Assembly: GCA_034926635.1 (NCBI GenBank)
Contig: JAYFQX010000020.1
Location: 1 to 45,212 of the forward strand
DNA: 45,212 bases
Reading direction: 5' to 3'
From: Christensenella sp034926635
Lineage (GTDB): Bacteria; Bacillota; Clostridia; Christensenellales; Christensenellaceae
Shown: piece by piece, positions 8,395 through 15,060 of the stretch
Numbering within the stretch: position 1 is the first letter of the stretch
Layout of the letters: each line of letters starts with the position of its first letter
Made by a program: the position numbers and the translations under genes
Notes under the pieces: model-generated
Database searches by the model: none
Seen by the model: the letters and a program-made list of their open reading frames with translations, nothing else
What the model was told of the DNA's origin: nothing

Positions 8395-9177
8395 ATGTTC
8401 AATAATAATAAAATAGAAGTGACATCCTACGGGATATTAAGCGATAAAGTAAAAAACGGAGTGGTGATCGCTCACCTTTCGGATCTCCATGAAAAAGAAT
8501 TTGGGATTAAGAACCACAGGTTATTTGAAGAAGTGGAAGCGCTGCAGCCAGATTTGATTGCTGTTACGGGAGATATGGTGGCGCATGAAAATCAAAAAAA
8601 TATAAACAGACAATATACGCGGGACTTTGCGCGGGGAATTGCGCAGATTGCACCTGCTTATTTTGTGACAGGAAATCACGAAAGGAATTTTCATCCTGCA
8701 GTCGAAGAGATCATGGATGATTATGGCGTGAAAGTCATTACGGGCGGTATTCGGCAGGCGCAAATTGGAGAGACGATCATTAATATTTCCGGCATGGACG
8801 ATGTATCTTACGAAAGTGCGGACGTGCTGGAATCCGTAGATGTTTTTCGCAGCACGCAAGATGGCTTTAACCTTTTCTTGGCACACCGACCGGAATATTA
8901 TCCCGTATATTTACGCAAAAATATTGACCTTGTACTGGCGGGGCATACGCATGCAGGACAGATTCGTTTTCCAAAATTCGGGACTTTTGCAATGAGCGGT
9001 CAGGGATTTATGCCCAAATACCTGGAAGGGGAGTTTACGGACGGTCAGACGACCATGATTATCAGCAGGGGACTGGGATCCAGTGGTTATCCCGCGATCC
9101 GTATTAATAATCCGCCGGATTTGGTGGCGGTCTATGTAGAGCCGGAGCCTGCGGCGCAGTTTGCGGTATCAATCTGA
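8395..9177 (+). CDS. Metallophosphoesterase (YkuE/calcineurin-like)
   Basis: A 260-residue protein with the full metallophosphoesterase motif set: IAHLSDLHEKEFG, VTGDMVAHE, VTGNHERN, AHRPEYYP and AGHTHAGQIRFP. This binds two metals. The family cleaves phosphomonoesters or diesters; close relatives act on UDP-lipids or cyclic nucleotides, and the substrate cannot be told here. It has no clear signal peptide or transmembrane segment, unlike YkuE, so it is probably cytoplasmic. GGAG precedes the start. The next gene begins 39 nt downstream. Confidence 0.88.
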   Translation: MFNNNKIEVTSYGILSDKVKNGVVIAHLSDLHEKEFGIKNHRLFEEVEALQPDLIAVTGDMVAHENQKNINRQYTRDFARGIAQIAPAYFVTGNHERNFHPAVEEIMDDYGVKVITGGIRQAQIGETIINISGMDDVSYESADVLESVDVFRSTQDGFNLFLAHRPEYYPVYLRKNIDLVLAGHTHAGQIRFPKFGTFAMSGQGFMPKYLEGEFTDGQTTMIISRGLGSSGYPAIRINNPPDLVAVYVEPEPAAQFAVSI

Positions 9178-9216
9178 TTGCATTAAAATTTATATAGAGA
9201 TTCCCGGAGGAAGAGA

Positions 9217-10470
9217 ATGAAAAAACCGTTTGTGACAAAAGAACAATTGGAGAAAATTGCGGCGGAATATCCCACCCCTTTTCACCTGTATGATGAAAAG
9301 GGGATTCGTGAAACAGCAAGGGCGCTCAATCAGGCGTTTTCCTGGAATAAAGGGTTTCGGGAATATTTTGCGGTAAAAGCAACACCGAACCCGGTATTGC
9401 TTCAGATATTAAAAGAGGAAGGCTGCGGGGTGGATTGTTCATCCTATACAGAGCTTATGCTTTCGGATGCTTGCGGATTTTCCGGCAGCGATATTATGTT
9501 TTCATCCAATGAAACGCCGGCGGAAGATTATAGGCTTGCAAAAAAATTGGGAGCCCTGATTAACCTGGATGATTTGACACACGTCGAGTTTTTAGCAGAA
9601 ACGGCAGGAATACCGGAAACCATTTGCTGTCGATATAACCCCGGTGGAATATTTCAAATTGCAAACAGTATTATGGATAACCCGGGTGATGCAAAATACG
9701 GGATGCCCTATGACCAGATGAAGGAAGCATATGAAAAGCTGATGGCGCTTGGCGCAAAGTGTTTTGGGATTCATGCATTTTTAGCGAGCAATACGCAGAC
9801 GGAAGAGTATTATCCCCAGCTTGCGAAAATTTTATTTGGGGTAGCGGTTCGACTGAAAAACGAAACAGGCGCTGACATCCGGTTTATTAACCTTTCCGGC
9901 GGGATAGGGATTCCTTATACGCCCGAAGGAAAGCCGGTTGATATTGCGGCGGTGGGCAAAGACGTGCGTCGGGCATTTGATGAGGTGATGGTACCGGCGG
10001 GCATGGACGATGTTGCAATCTTTACAGAGCTGGGGCGTTATATGCTCGGACCGCATGGCTGTCTGGTGACTCGGGCGATCCATGAAAAGCATACACACAA
10101 AGAATATATTGGCGTGGATGCGTGCGCCGTTAATTTGATGAGACCTGCAATGTATGGCGCATATCATCACATTACGGTAATGGGGAAGGAAGCTATGCCG
10201 TGCGATCACAAATATGACATTGTAGGAGGTCTGTGCGAAAACAATGATAAGTTTGCGATTGACCGTATGCTGCCGAAGATAGACAAGGGAGACCTTCTTG
10301 TACTTCATGATACGGGTGCGCATGGGTTTTCTATGGGATATAATTATAATGGAAAGCTAAGAAGTGCGGAAGTGCTTTTAAAAGAGGATGGGACAACGCA
10401 ATTGATTCGCCGGGCGGAAACTCCGGAGGATTATTTTGCGACGTTGGATTTTTTGCATTTGTTTGATTGA
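9217..10470 (+). CDS. lysA: PLP-dependent decarboxylase, diaminopimelate decarboxylase-like
   Basis: A fold-III PLP enzyme of 417 residues. The Schiff-base lysine is in YFAVKATPNP, the Gly loop is NLSGGIGIPY, and the C-terminal domain carries ELGRYMLGPHG, CENNDKFA and HDTGAHGFSMGYNYNG. Meso-diaminopimelate decarboxylases (last step of lysine synthesis) are the closest family I recognise. The active-site cysteine motif is CENNDKF instead of the usual CESGD, and HAFLASN replaces the common HIGSQ. This marks a divergent clade often labelled LysA in clostridia, so another amino-acid substrate is possible. AGGAAGAG precedes the start. Confidence 0.8.
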   Translation: MKKPFVTKEQLEKIAAEYPTPFHLYDEKGIRETARALNQAFSWNKGFREYFAVKATPNPVLLQILKEEGCGVDCSSYTELMLSDACGFSGSDIMFSSNETPAEDYRLAKKLGALINLDDLTHVEFLAETAGIPETICCRYNPGGIFQIANSIMDNPGDAKYGMPYDQMKEAYEKLMALGAKCFGIHAFLASNTQTEEYYPQLAKILFGVAVRLKNETGADIRFINLSGGIGIPYTPEGKPVDIAAVGKDVRRAFDEVMVPAGMDDVAIFTELGRYMLGPHGCLVTRAIHEKHTHKEYIGVDACAVNLMRPAMYGAYHHITVMGKEAMPCDHKYDIVGGLCENNDKFAIDRMLPKIDKGDLLVLHDTGAHGFSMGYNYNGKLRSAEVLLKEDGTTQLIRRAETPEDYFATLDFLHLFD

Positions 10471-10487
10471 AGAAAGGGGCAGAAGGC

Positions 10488-11234
10488 ATGAAGAAGCTGG
10501 TGGCGGTTTTACTTGCAGGCACAGCTCTTCTTTTGTGTTGCTCTTGCGGCGCGACTCTGAATTCGTTGCAACAGGCAGTCAGGCAGGTGCAGAAATCTGA
10601 ACAAACTCCGGATAGCGAACAATTTATTTATCCTGAGTTACCTTCCGCAGAGATTGAGGACAATGAACAACAGGATGCGGAGGAACCGGACGATGGTGCT
10701 TTTGACGAATATGTGGATACCGAAGGATTGATCGGAAGACAATTTAGGTTATCCCGCGAGGAAGCGGAAGGAACGCTTGGGTTTGTTAGGCAGGAAGATG
10801 GGACAAGCGCCAAAGCCTCTACACTACTCGGGCGCGAGGCGGTTGTTTCGCTTGGATTTAATTTAGGCGGAAAAAACAATTACGTTGAGTATGATTATGA
10901 AGGAAGTACGGAAATCGGATCTCGTCAGGTGATCAGTGAGTTTGATAAGTTATACCAAATCATAAGCGCACGGTATGAAAAAGCGACTGTACATAATTGG
11001 GCGCTCAGTCAAACAAATTCGTTCGCAGCGTTATCCGACATGGGCGAGTTTGATGAGGCAGAGATCGAGGCAGCGATAAACGGCAGGGAGACAGCGGTAT
11101 TTCAATATGCATGGAGTCGTGTAGGGAACAATGCAGCGTATATTTATTTAAAAGTACACGATACAGCTTATTCGATCGGTTTTATTTATGACAGTACACA
11201 GCAGTCAGGGCTGCGGGAGGCGATCCGCGCTTGA
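10488..11234 (+). CDS. Lipoprotein of unknown function
   Basis: A 248-residue protein with a lipoprotein signal peptide (MKKLVAVLLAGTALLLCC, lipobox around SCG). It is probably a membrane-attached extracellular protein. After the lipobox comes an acidic, Glu/Asp/Gln-rich linker, then a globular domain I do not recognise (residues about 95-248). The start at 10488 is chosen because GAAAGGGG precedes it and the signal peptide begins there. It starts 17 nt after the decarboxylase stop and may share its transcript. It has no sorting signal, so it is not a sortase substrate. Confidence 0.7.
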   Translation: MKKLVAVLLAGTALLLCCSCGATLNSLQQAVRQVQKSEQTPDSEQFIYPELPSAEIEDNEQQDAEEPDDGAFDEYVDTEGLIGRQFRLSREEAEGTLGFVRQEDGTSAKASTLLGREAVVSLGFNLGGKNNYVEYDYEGSTEIGSRQVISEFDKLYQIISARYEKATVHNWALSQTNSFAALSDMGEFDEAEIEAAINGRETAVFQYAWSRVGNNAAYIYLKVHDTAYSIGFIYDSTQQSGLREAIRA

Positions 11235-11287
11235 ACGGTTTTGCCAGCAATGGGAAAAAAGCAGCGCAGAGGGGAGAGTAGCGGAGG

Positions 11288-12064
11288 ATGGAACAAAGAG
11301 GAGAAAACGGACGCGAACCTGAGAAGAAAAGATCAAAAAAGTGGATTTCCTGGATCGCGATTGCAGCAGCGGCAGTTGTCTTCATTATTGCGCTGGTCAA
11401 CCTGATTGGCATTGGGAGCGAAGACATGCAAACCACGCATGTGTACAGTGATTTAAAAGAAGTAGCCATGCCGCAGACACAGGCGGCATCAGACGACCCT
11501 CTTACCAGAACAATTGATTTTGAAGCACTGAAAGCGGTCAATGATGAAATAATTGGTTGGATTTATATTCCGAACACCAGTATTGATTATCCTATTTTAC
11601 AGGGTTCAGATAATGATTATTATATTTCTCATAATGCTCGAAAAGAGGAAAATCGAGCTGGCGCTATTTTTACGGATTACAGAAACAATGCAGATTTTTC
11701 CGACCGGAATACGATTATATACGGCCATCGGATGAACAACGGTGCCATGTTCGCAGATTTGCATTTGTTTGAAGAGGAAGATTTCTACCGCGAAAATCCT
11801 AATATATATCTTTACTTTCCGGATGGTACGGTAAAGCAATGCCGGATTTTTGCAGCGTATGTTGCAGGAGATACGGATATGGCTTATACGCTGAATTTTA
11901 CAACGCAAGAAGATTTTGAAGAATATCTGAAAAATATGCAGGCGCGCAGCCCGGTAGATACGGGGGTCGTGCTCACTGGGGAAGATAAGGTCATTACGCT
12001 TTCTACATGCGTACAAGGGCAAGAAGATAAACGTTATATTGTCCAAGCGGTTGCTGTAAACTGA
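11288..12064 (+). CDS. Class B sortase (second copy)
   Basis: A 258-residue sortase with an N-terminal Lys-rich tail and one membrane anchor (about residues 20-40). The catalytic residues are H147 (YGHRMNNGAMF), C241 in TLSTC, and R249 (DKRYIVQA). It is clearly paralogous to the sortase at 1365: both share the DYPILQ/DYPVMY region, GHxMxNGxMF and TLSTC. No protein with a sorting signal is encoded beside it, so its substrate is elsewhere. A terminator follows. Confidence 0.9.
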   Translation: MEQRGENGREPEKKRSKKWISWIAIAAAAVVFIIALVNLIGIGSEDMQTTHVYSDLKEVAMPQTQAASDDPLTRTIDFEALKAVNDEIIGWIYIPNTSIDYPILQGSDNDYYISHNARKEENRAGAIFTDYRNNADFSDRNTIIYGHRMNNGAMFADLHLFEEEDFYRENPNIYLYFPDGTVKQCRIFAAYVAGDTDMAYTLNFTTQEDFEEYLKNMQARSPVDTGVVLTGEDKVITLSTCVQGQEDKRYIVQAVAVN

Positions 12065-12081
12065 TGAAAGAATAGAAGAGC

Positions 12082-12112
12082 AAAAGGACGCCCTGCAAGA
12101 GGCGTCTTTTTT
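12082..12112 (+). terminator. Intrinsic terminator after second sortase
   Basis: Stem AAAAGGACGCC (12082-12092) pairs with GGCGTCTTTTTT (12101-12112) with one G-T pair. The loop is 8 nt and the stem ends in a T run. Confidence 0.8.
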
Positions 12113-12190
12113 GTAAACAGCAAAATATATTTTTGATTTTTTTAGATCTGCGTGGCAGTATGGTAAAAAAGTGTTTACAAAGCAAGAAAT

Positions 12191-12199
12191 TGATATAAT
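12191..12199 (+). promoter_or_regulatory. Extended -10 promoter for metallochaperone gene
   Basis: TGATATAAT, identical to the box at 4370, lies 51 nt upstream of the start codon at 12250. No clear -35 at proper spacing is seen (TTTACA is 14 nt upstream of TATAAT). Confidence 0.55.
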
Positions 12200-12249
12200 A
12201 ATAAATAGAAATATGCGCCATGGAAGCGCGAAAGAGGAGGTCGTTCAGT

Positions 12250-12456
12250 ATGCGTAGAGTAATGAAGATTGAAGGAATGTCATGCGGGCATTGTGTTGCC
12301 AGGGTAGAAAAACTATTGAATGCTTTGCCGGGCGTCAGTGCACAAGTTGATTTAGAGACAGGATCGGCAACGATTGATTGCCCGGATGATGCGGATATGA
12401 AAGCGTTGAAACAGGCGGTGGAAGATGCCGGATATCAGGTTGTTTCTGTGGATTAA
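12250..12456 (+). CDS. CopZ-like heavy-metal-associated (HMA) domain protein
   Basis: A single HMA domain of 68 residues with the metal-binding motif GMSCGHC (C12, C15), a ferredoxin-like fold pattern, and the C-terminal AVEDAGYQVVSVD. Such proteins carry Cu(I) or similar soft metals to P-type ATPases and repressors. AGAGGAGG precedes the 12250 ATG; the ATG at 12220 has no site. No copper ATPase or CsoR gene is adjacent, so the partner lies elsewhere. Its 3' end overlaps the 3' end of the convergent PAP2 gene by 4 nt. Confidence 0.9.
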   Translation: MRRVMKIEGMSCGHCVARVEKLLNALPGVSAQVDLETGSATIDCPDDADMKALKQAVEDAGYQVVSVD

Positions 12457-13013
12457 AAATACGAGCGACAGGTAGGAAAATCCAGAGCGTATAAATCAAT
12501 CGGCAACTTGCGGCGGCGGAAAATCGCCATAACAAAGTAGGCACATCCTATGCCGAGAAGTGCTCCGGCTAAGACGTCGAAGGGAAAATGAACCATAAAA
12601 TAAACGCGGGAAAAAGCAATTAAAAGTGCGTATACCATTGCTGGGATGCGCATTTTTGGCATGGCTGCATAAAACACGACTAATGCCGCAAAAGACGAAG
12701 AGGTATGCCCCGAAGGAAAAGAATAACCATCCGGGGGAGGAATCAGTAGAGAGATCCCTTCTATCTGTTGGAATGGGCGCGCGCGCATCACCGTTTCTTT
12801 GATAATGGTATCGCCGATGATATAGGCAAGCGCAATGGAAAAGAGGAGCATCCAGCCTGTTTTGCGCGTTTGTTTATTAAGGAGTAAAACGGCTGCAGCT
12901 ATCAGCCAAACAAGACCATGGTCTCCCGCTGTGGTAAAGGCTGCAAGTATTGTGTTAAGCGCACCGCAGGAAAGTGACGCGGTTGCAAAGAGCATTTGAG
13001 TATCAAGCTGCAA
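12453..13013 (-). CDS. PAP2-family membrane phosphatase
   Basis: A 186-residue protein with about five transmembrane helices and the three-part phosphatase signature: KETVMRARPF (KX6RP), FPSGHTSS (PSGH) and SRVYFMVHFPFD (SRX5HX3D). Relatives dephosphorylate undecaprenyl pyrophosphate (BcrC) or phosphatidyl lipids at the membrane. Translation very likely starts at a TTG (13013), which has AGGAGG 8 nt upstream and reads MQLDTQM. It stands alone on the minus strand. Confidence 0.88.
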   Translation of the reverse strand: MQLDTQMLFATASLSCGALNTILAAFTTAGDHGLVWLIAAAVLLLNKQTRKTGWMLLFSIALAYIIGDTIIKETVMRARPFQQIEGISLLIPPPDGYSFPSGHTSSSFAALVVFYAAMPKMRIPAMVYALLIAFSRVYFMVHFPFDVLAGALLGIGCAYFVMAIFRRRKLPIDLYALDFPTCRSYF

Positions 13014-13225
13014 GGATCAAACCTCCTATGGTTGTTGATTGTATTATTATATACTGTTCTGTGGCAATAAAGGCATATATTGCCGAAAATTAATAAATTG
13101 GTAAGAAAGAAGGATTTTAGTAAAAAGATATAGGATCATGAAAAAAGTTTTAGACAGACGAAAGAGAGCTTGTTAATAAAAGATAGACCTTTGTCGGAAT
13201 AATAATATTTTTTAGGAGGAACGGA

Positions 13226-13621
13226 ATGGAGATCAGACTGATATTTGCAATTATCACAATTACAATTGCGCTCGTTTTATATACGACAGGCGTATTTGCG
13301 GAGAGAAAGCAGGGAACACTGAGCAAAAAGAATGTGATTCTTTTTTGGTGTGGTCTGGCATTTGATACCACGGGAACGACGCTTATGAGCGCGATCGCGG
13401 CAATGCACGTCATCAAGCTTTCTGCAACGGCGCAGATGCTTCATGGCGTCACTGGTGTTGCGGCAATTGCATTGATGCTGTTCCATGCGATTTGGGCGAC
13501 CTATACACTGCGAAAAGGAAATGAAAAACAAAAAAAGGATTTTCATAAATTTAGCATTGTAGTATGGGCGGTTTGGCTGATTCCGTATATCATCGGGGCG
13601 GTTGTAGGAATGAGTGCCTAA
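13226..13621 (+). CDS. Small four-helix membrane protein (TIGR03987/HsmA-like)
   Basis: A 131-residue protein with four hydrophobic helices (about residues 3-22, 38-58, 68-90, 107-127) separated by short charged loops. It contains FDTTGTTLM and the histidine-bearing stretches MLHGVTG and LFHAIWA. The pattern matches the small HsmA-type family found in many Firmicutes, whose function is poorly known. AGGAGG precedes the start. Conserved histidines inside helices could bind heme or metal, which is inference only. Confidence 0.65.
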   Translation: MEIRLIFAIITITIALVLYTTGVFAERKQGTLSKKNVILFWCGLAFDTTGTTLMSAIAAMHVIKLSATAQMLHGVTGVAAIALMLFHAIWATYTLRKGNEKQKKDFHKFSIVVWAVWLIPYIIGAVVGMSA

Positions 13622-13709
13622 GATTATGAACAAATCTTAATGGAATGAGCGGTTTAGAAACCTTTGGATGGCTTATATTCATAAAAAACATTTAGGAGGT
13701 TTTCAAAAA

Positions 13710-13952
13710 ATGGAACACATTATTTCACTTTATGTAAAAGACAAGGGAATAAAGACGACTAGCGCTTTTCCAGCGGATATTGTAGCGGATATACAAGCGG
13801 CGTTGGCAAAAAAGGGAGTTACTGACAGTGAAGTGGAGGCAGACGCGGCAGATGGTGTTGTCGAACATGTGAAAGTTAAGATACGCCATGCGCATATGAA
13901 GCGGGAAGAACTTAAGAAGATTGTGGATGATTATCTTGATGATAAGAAATAA
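13710..13952 (+). CDS. Small conserved-looking protein of unknown function
   Basis: An 80-residue, charged, soluble protein starting MEHIISLYVKDKG. The start at 13710 is chosen because TTAGGAGG lies 10 nt ahead; the ATG at 13668 lies before this site. It has alternating acidic and basic helices and a His/Lys-rich section (KIRHAHMKREELKK). I do not recognise a family. It is followed by an intrinsic terminator, so it is probably a real expressed gene, perhaps co-transcribed with the membrane protein at 13226. Confidence 0.6.
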   Translation: MEHIISLYVKDKGIKTTSAFPADIVADIQAALAKKGVTDSEVEADAADGVVEHVKVKIRHAHMKREELKKIVDDYLDDKK

Positions 13953-14001
13953 TCGGAAGGACGAAGAAAAGCGAGCTATTTGATTTTAGAACAAGATAAA
14001 A

Positions 14002-14029
14002 TGGGAGCTTCTTGAGAGCTCCTATTTTT
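14002..14029 (+). terminator. Intrinsic terminator
   Basis: Stem GGAGCT (14004-14009) pairs with AGCTCC (14017-14022), extended by flanking A-T pairs, followed by TATTTTT. Confidence 0.75.
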
Positions 14030-14266
14030 GTACGACAAAAACAAGCAATTTTGCACGCACCTAGGCGTATATAAATATAAAAAATAGATTTGCGTTTTGC
14101 AAAGCCTAAAAATTTTGTATGTCATATACGACAAAATAGTCGGCCAAATGACCAACCAAATCGGTGTAACAAAGCGATATAAGTTGAATATTGAATAAAA
14201 TTGGAAGACCCTATAATCCGTTTGGCTATGAGATTTTTATGTCGGATAGAAATAGCGTGTCACCAT

Positions 14267-14316
14267 GCGCAGCGTGGCGGGTGTGCCGTTTGTCGCGGCA
14301 AGCCCGCCAGAGGCGC
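14267..14316. repeat. Strong GC-rich hairpin upstream of toxin locus
   Basis: Nested inverted repeats: GCGC (14267/14313), TGGCGGG (14275-14281) with CCCGCCA (14303-14309), and TGCCG (14284-14288) with CGGCA (14296-14300). There is no T run on either side. The inner part (TGCCGTTTG) resembles the antisense-RNA hairpin at 14556-14570. Between 14030 and 14266 the sequence is AT-rich and I see no gene. Confidence 0.6.
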
Positions 14317-14343
14317 GCAAAATCATTGATTTACAAATTGCGG

Positions 14344-14372
14344 TTGCAAGATCGCTTTTTAAAAAGTAAAAT
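14344..14372 (+). promoter_or_regulatory. Promoter of toxin mRNA
   Basis: TTGCAA (14344-14349), a 17-nt spacer and TAAAAT (14367-14372). The predicted start is near 14380, giving an RNA that begins GCAGGGATAG. Confidence 0.6.
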
Positions 14373-14405
14373 ATTGTTTGCAGGGATAGTTTGTTAGGCG
14401 GCGCA

Positions 14406-14430
14406 CCCCCCATTCTGAAAGAAAGGGGGT
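14406..14430 (+). promoter_or_regulatory. Hairpin that can mask the toxin ribosome binding site
   Basis: ACCCCC (14406-14411) can pair with GGGGGT (14425-14430), which is the Shine-Dalgarno sequence of the 23-residue ORF (7 nt before its ATG). Sequestration of the ribosome site in a 5' stem is a common control in type I toxin mRNAs. Confidence 0.6.
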
Positions 14431-14436
14431 ATGTCT

Positions 14437-14508
14437 ATGGCTGAATTGCTTTTGACGGTAATTGCCCTCGTATTCACTTACGGGATAATAATTGCTTTAA
14501 AGAAGTGA
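14437..14508 (+). CDS. Putative type I toxin, 23-residue hydrophobic peptide (holin-like)
   Basis: A short ORF reading MAELLLTVIALVFTYGII followed by IALKK: one transmembrane helix and a Lys-Lys tail, the usual shape of type I toxins (Fst, TxpA, PepA1, holin-like families). AAGGGGG lies 7 nt upstream. The neighbouring elements support a real gene: a promoter at 14344, a 5' stem masking the ribosome site, a terminator whose stem begins in the stop codon, and a convergent promoter that would make an overlapping antisense RNA. Such peptides insert into the cell's own membrane when not repressed. The family is inferred from shape and layout, not from a sequence match. Confidence 0.65.
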   Translation: MAELLLTVIALVFTYGIIIALKK

Positions 14509-14579
14509 GCCGCCTATTCGCAGTAGGCGGCTCTAATTATTAAACTACATTAGGGTTGCCGTTTGGCGGCTATCCCTGC
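14500..14579 (-). ncRNA. Putative antisense RNA antitoxin
   Basis: A minus-strand transcript of about 80 nt would start near 14578 from the promoter at 14584-14613, form a 5' hairpin (GGG..GCCG-CCAAA-CGGC..CCC, about 14552-14575) and stop at the shared terminator. It overlaps the 3' end of the toxin mRNA. Its GCCGCC also matches the GGCGGC just upstream of the toxin ribosome site, giving a second contact. This is the layout of par/Fst-type and TxpA/RatA-type systems. Confidence 0.55.
14508..14532. terminator. Shared bidirectional terminator of toxin and antisense RNAs
   Basis: A 9-bp perfect stem (14508-14516 with 14524-14532, AGCCGCCTA/TAGGCGGCT) with a 7-nt loop. T-rich bases flank the minus side (TCACTTCTTT); the plus side has CTAATTATT. 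Its AGCCGCC arm is also complementary to GGCGGC at 14397-14402 in the toxin mRNA leader. Confidence 0.65.
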
Positions 14580-14583
14580 TTTT

Positions 14584-14613
14584 ATTATATCACCACCACA
14601 GCGGGGAAAACAA
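14584..14613 (-). promoter_or_regulatory. Promoter of antisense RNA
   Basis: Read on minus: TTGTTT (14613-14608), an 18-nt spacer and TATAAT (14589-14584), with TG in the extended -10 position. The predicted RNA starts GCAGGGATAG, the same ten bases as the toxin mRNA. Confidence 0.6.
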
Positions 14614-14720
14614 GACTTTTATTTGTTCAAAATATTCATTTTTTATACATTTTTACACTGCCCACTACGATAAGAAAATAGAAAATGTGTCACAAATGTG
14701 TCACAAATCAATGATTCAAT

Positions 14721-14762
14721 AAAAATAGAAAAGCCCATAAACCGCTTGGTTATGGGCTTTTC
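14721..14762 (-). terminator. Intrinsic terminator, minus strand
   Basis: A 13-bp perfect stem (14728-14740 with 14750-14762) followed on minus by TATTTTTATTG. It ends any transcript coming from the tRNA-like repeat. The stretch 14614-14720 is AT-rich with a direct repeat of TGTGTCACAAA (about 14685-14707); no gene is seen. Confidence 0.75.
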
Positions 14763-14763
14763 T

Positions 14764-14842
14764 TGGTGTGCCAGAAGGGATAGCGCGTTCTTCGCGTTCC
14801 GCTTGCACTTGCATGAACCCCCGGGGCTCCGAATCCTCCATA
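14764..14842 (-). repeat. tRNA-Arg 3'-end-like repeat with a 33-nt insert in the T loop
   Basis: On minus this reads GGGGGTTC, a 33-nt insert (14814-14782), then ATCCCTTCTGGCACACCA. Outside the insert it is identical to the T arm, acceptor strand and CCA of the tRNA-Arg at 14887; 19 nt are exactly shared. Ahead of the T stem is a hairpin-capable GAGCCCCGGGGGTTC. The 5' two thirds of a tRNA are absent, so it is not a working tRNA. The same architecture with another tRNA end occurs at 44950-45024. Confidence 0.75.
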
Positions 14843-14843
14843 G

Positions 14844-14886
14844 TAAAAAAATACCATTCCATACGCTTCGCGCATAAAATGGTATT
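14844..14886 (-). terminator. Terminator directly after tRNA-Arg
   Basis: AAATACCATT (14849-14858) pairs with AATGGTATTT (14878-14887), beginning at the last base of the tRNA 3' end. On minus the stem is followed by a run of Ts. Confidence 0.75.
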
Positions 14887-14963
14887 TGGTGTGCCAGAAG
14901 GGATTCGAACCCCCGACCTTTTGATTCGTAGTCAAACACTCTATCCAGCTGAGCTACTGGCAC
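14887..14963 (-). tRNA. tRNA-Arg (anticodon ACG)
   Basis: A complete cloverleaf on minus: acceptor GTGCCAG/CTGGCAC, discriminator A, encoded CCA, D arm with AGCTCAGCTGGATAGAG, anticodon stem TTTGA/TCAAA with loop CTACGAA (anticodon ACG), and T loop TTCGAAT. Length is 77 nt. Wobble A34 would be edited to inosine to read CGN codons. It is a single tRNA, not part of a visible array, followed by a terminator and a broken copy of its own 3' end. Confidence 0.96.
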
Positions 14964-15060
14964 ATGCTTAAAAAATTAAGCTATATTATTGTATAATAGA
15001 ACACATTAAAAGTCAATGGGTGAAATCAAAACTGAGGGAAGTTTCTTGAATCATCCATTA

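Noticed and set aside
14191..14397. 68-codon ORF upstream of the toxin gene.
   Set aside because: Runs through the GC-rich hairpin and into the toxin promoter and leader, lacks a ribosome site, and has odd Arg/Cys-rich composition.
14685..14707. Tandem TGTGTCACAAA repeat, considered as a CRISPR or iteron start.
   Set aside because: Only two partial copies, no spacing pattern and no replication or cas genes.
14763..14904. 19-bp exact direct repeat of the tRNA-Arg 3' end, considered as attL/attR of an integrated element.
   Set aside because: Only about 120 bp lie between the copies, with no integrase or cargo; the matching architecture at 44950 better supports a dispersed repeat family.
14643..14971. 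Overlapping ORFs across the tRNA-Arg region (e.g. one reading GRGFESLLAHQ, another GVPEGIRTPDLLIRSQ).
   Set aside because: They are translations through the tRNA gene and its repeat on both strands; such frames recur wherever this tRNA occurs and have no ribosome site.
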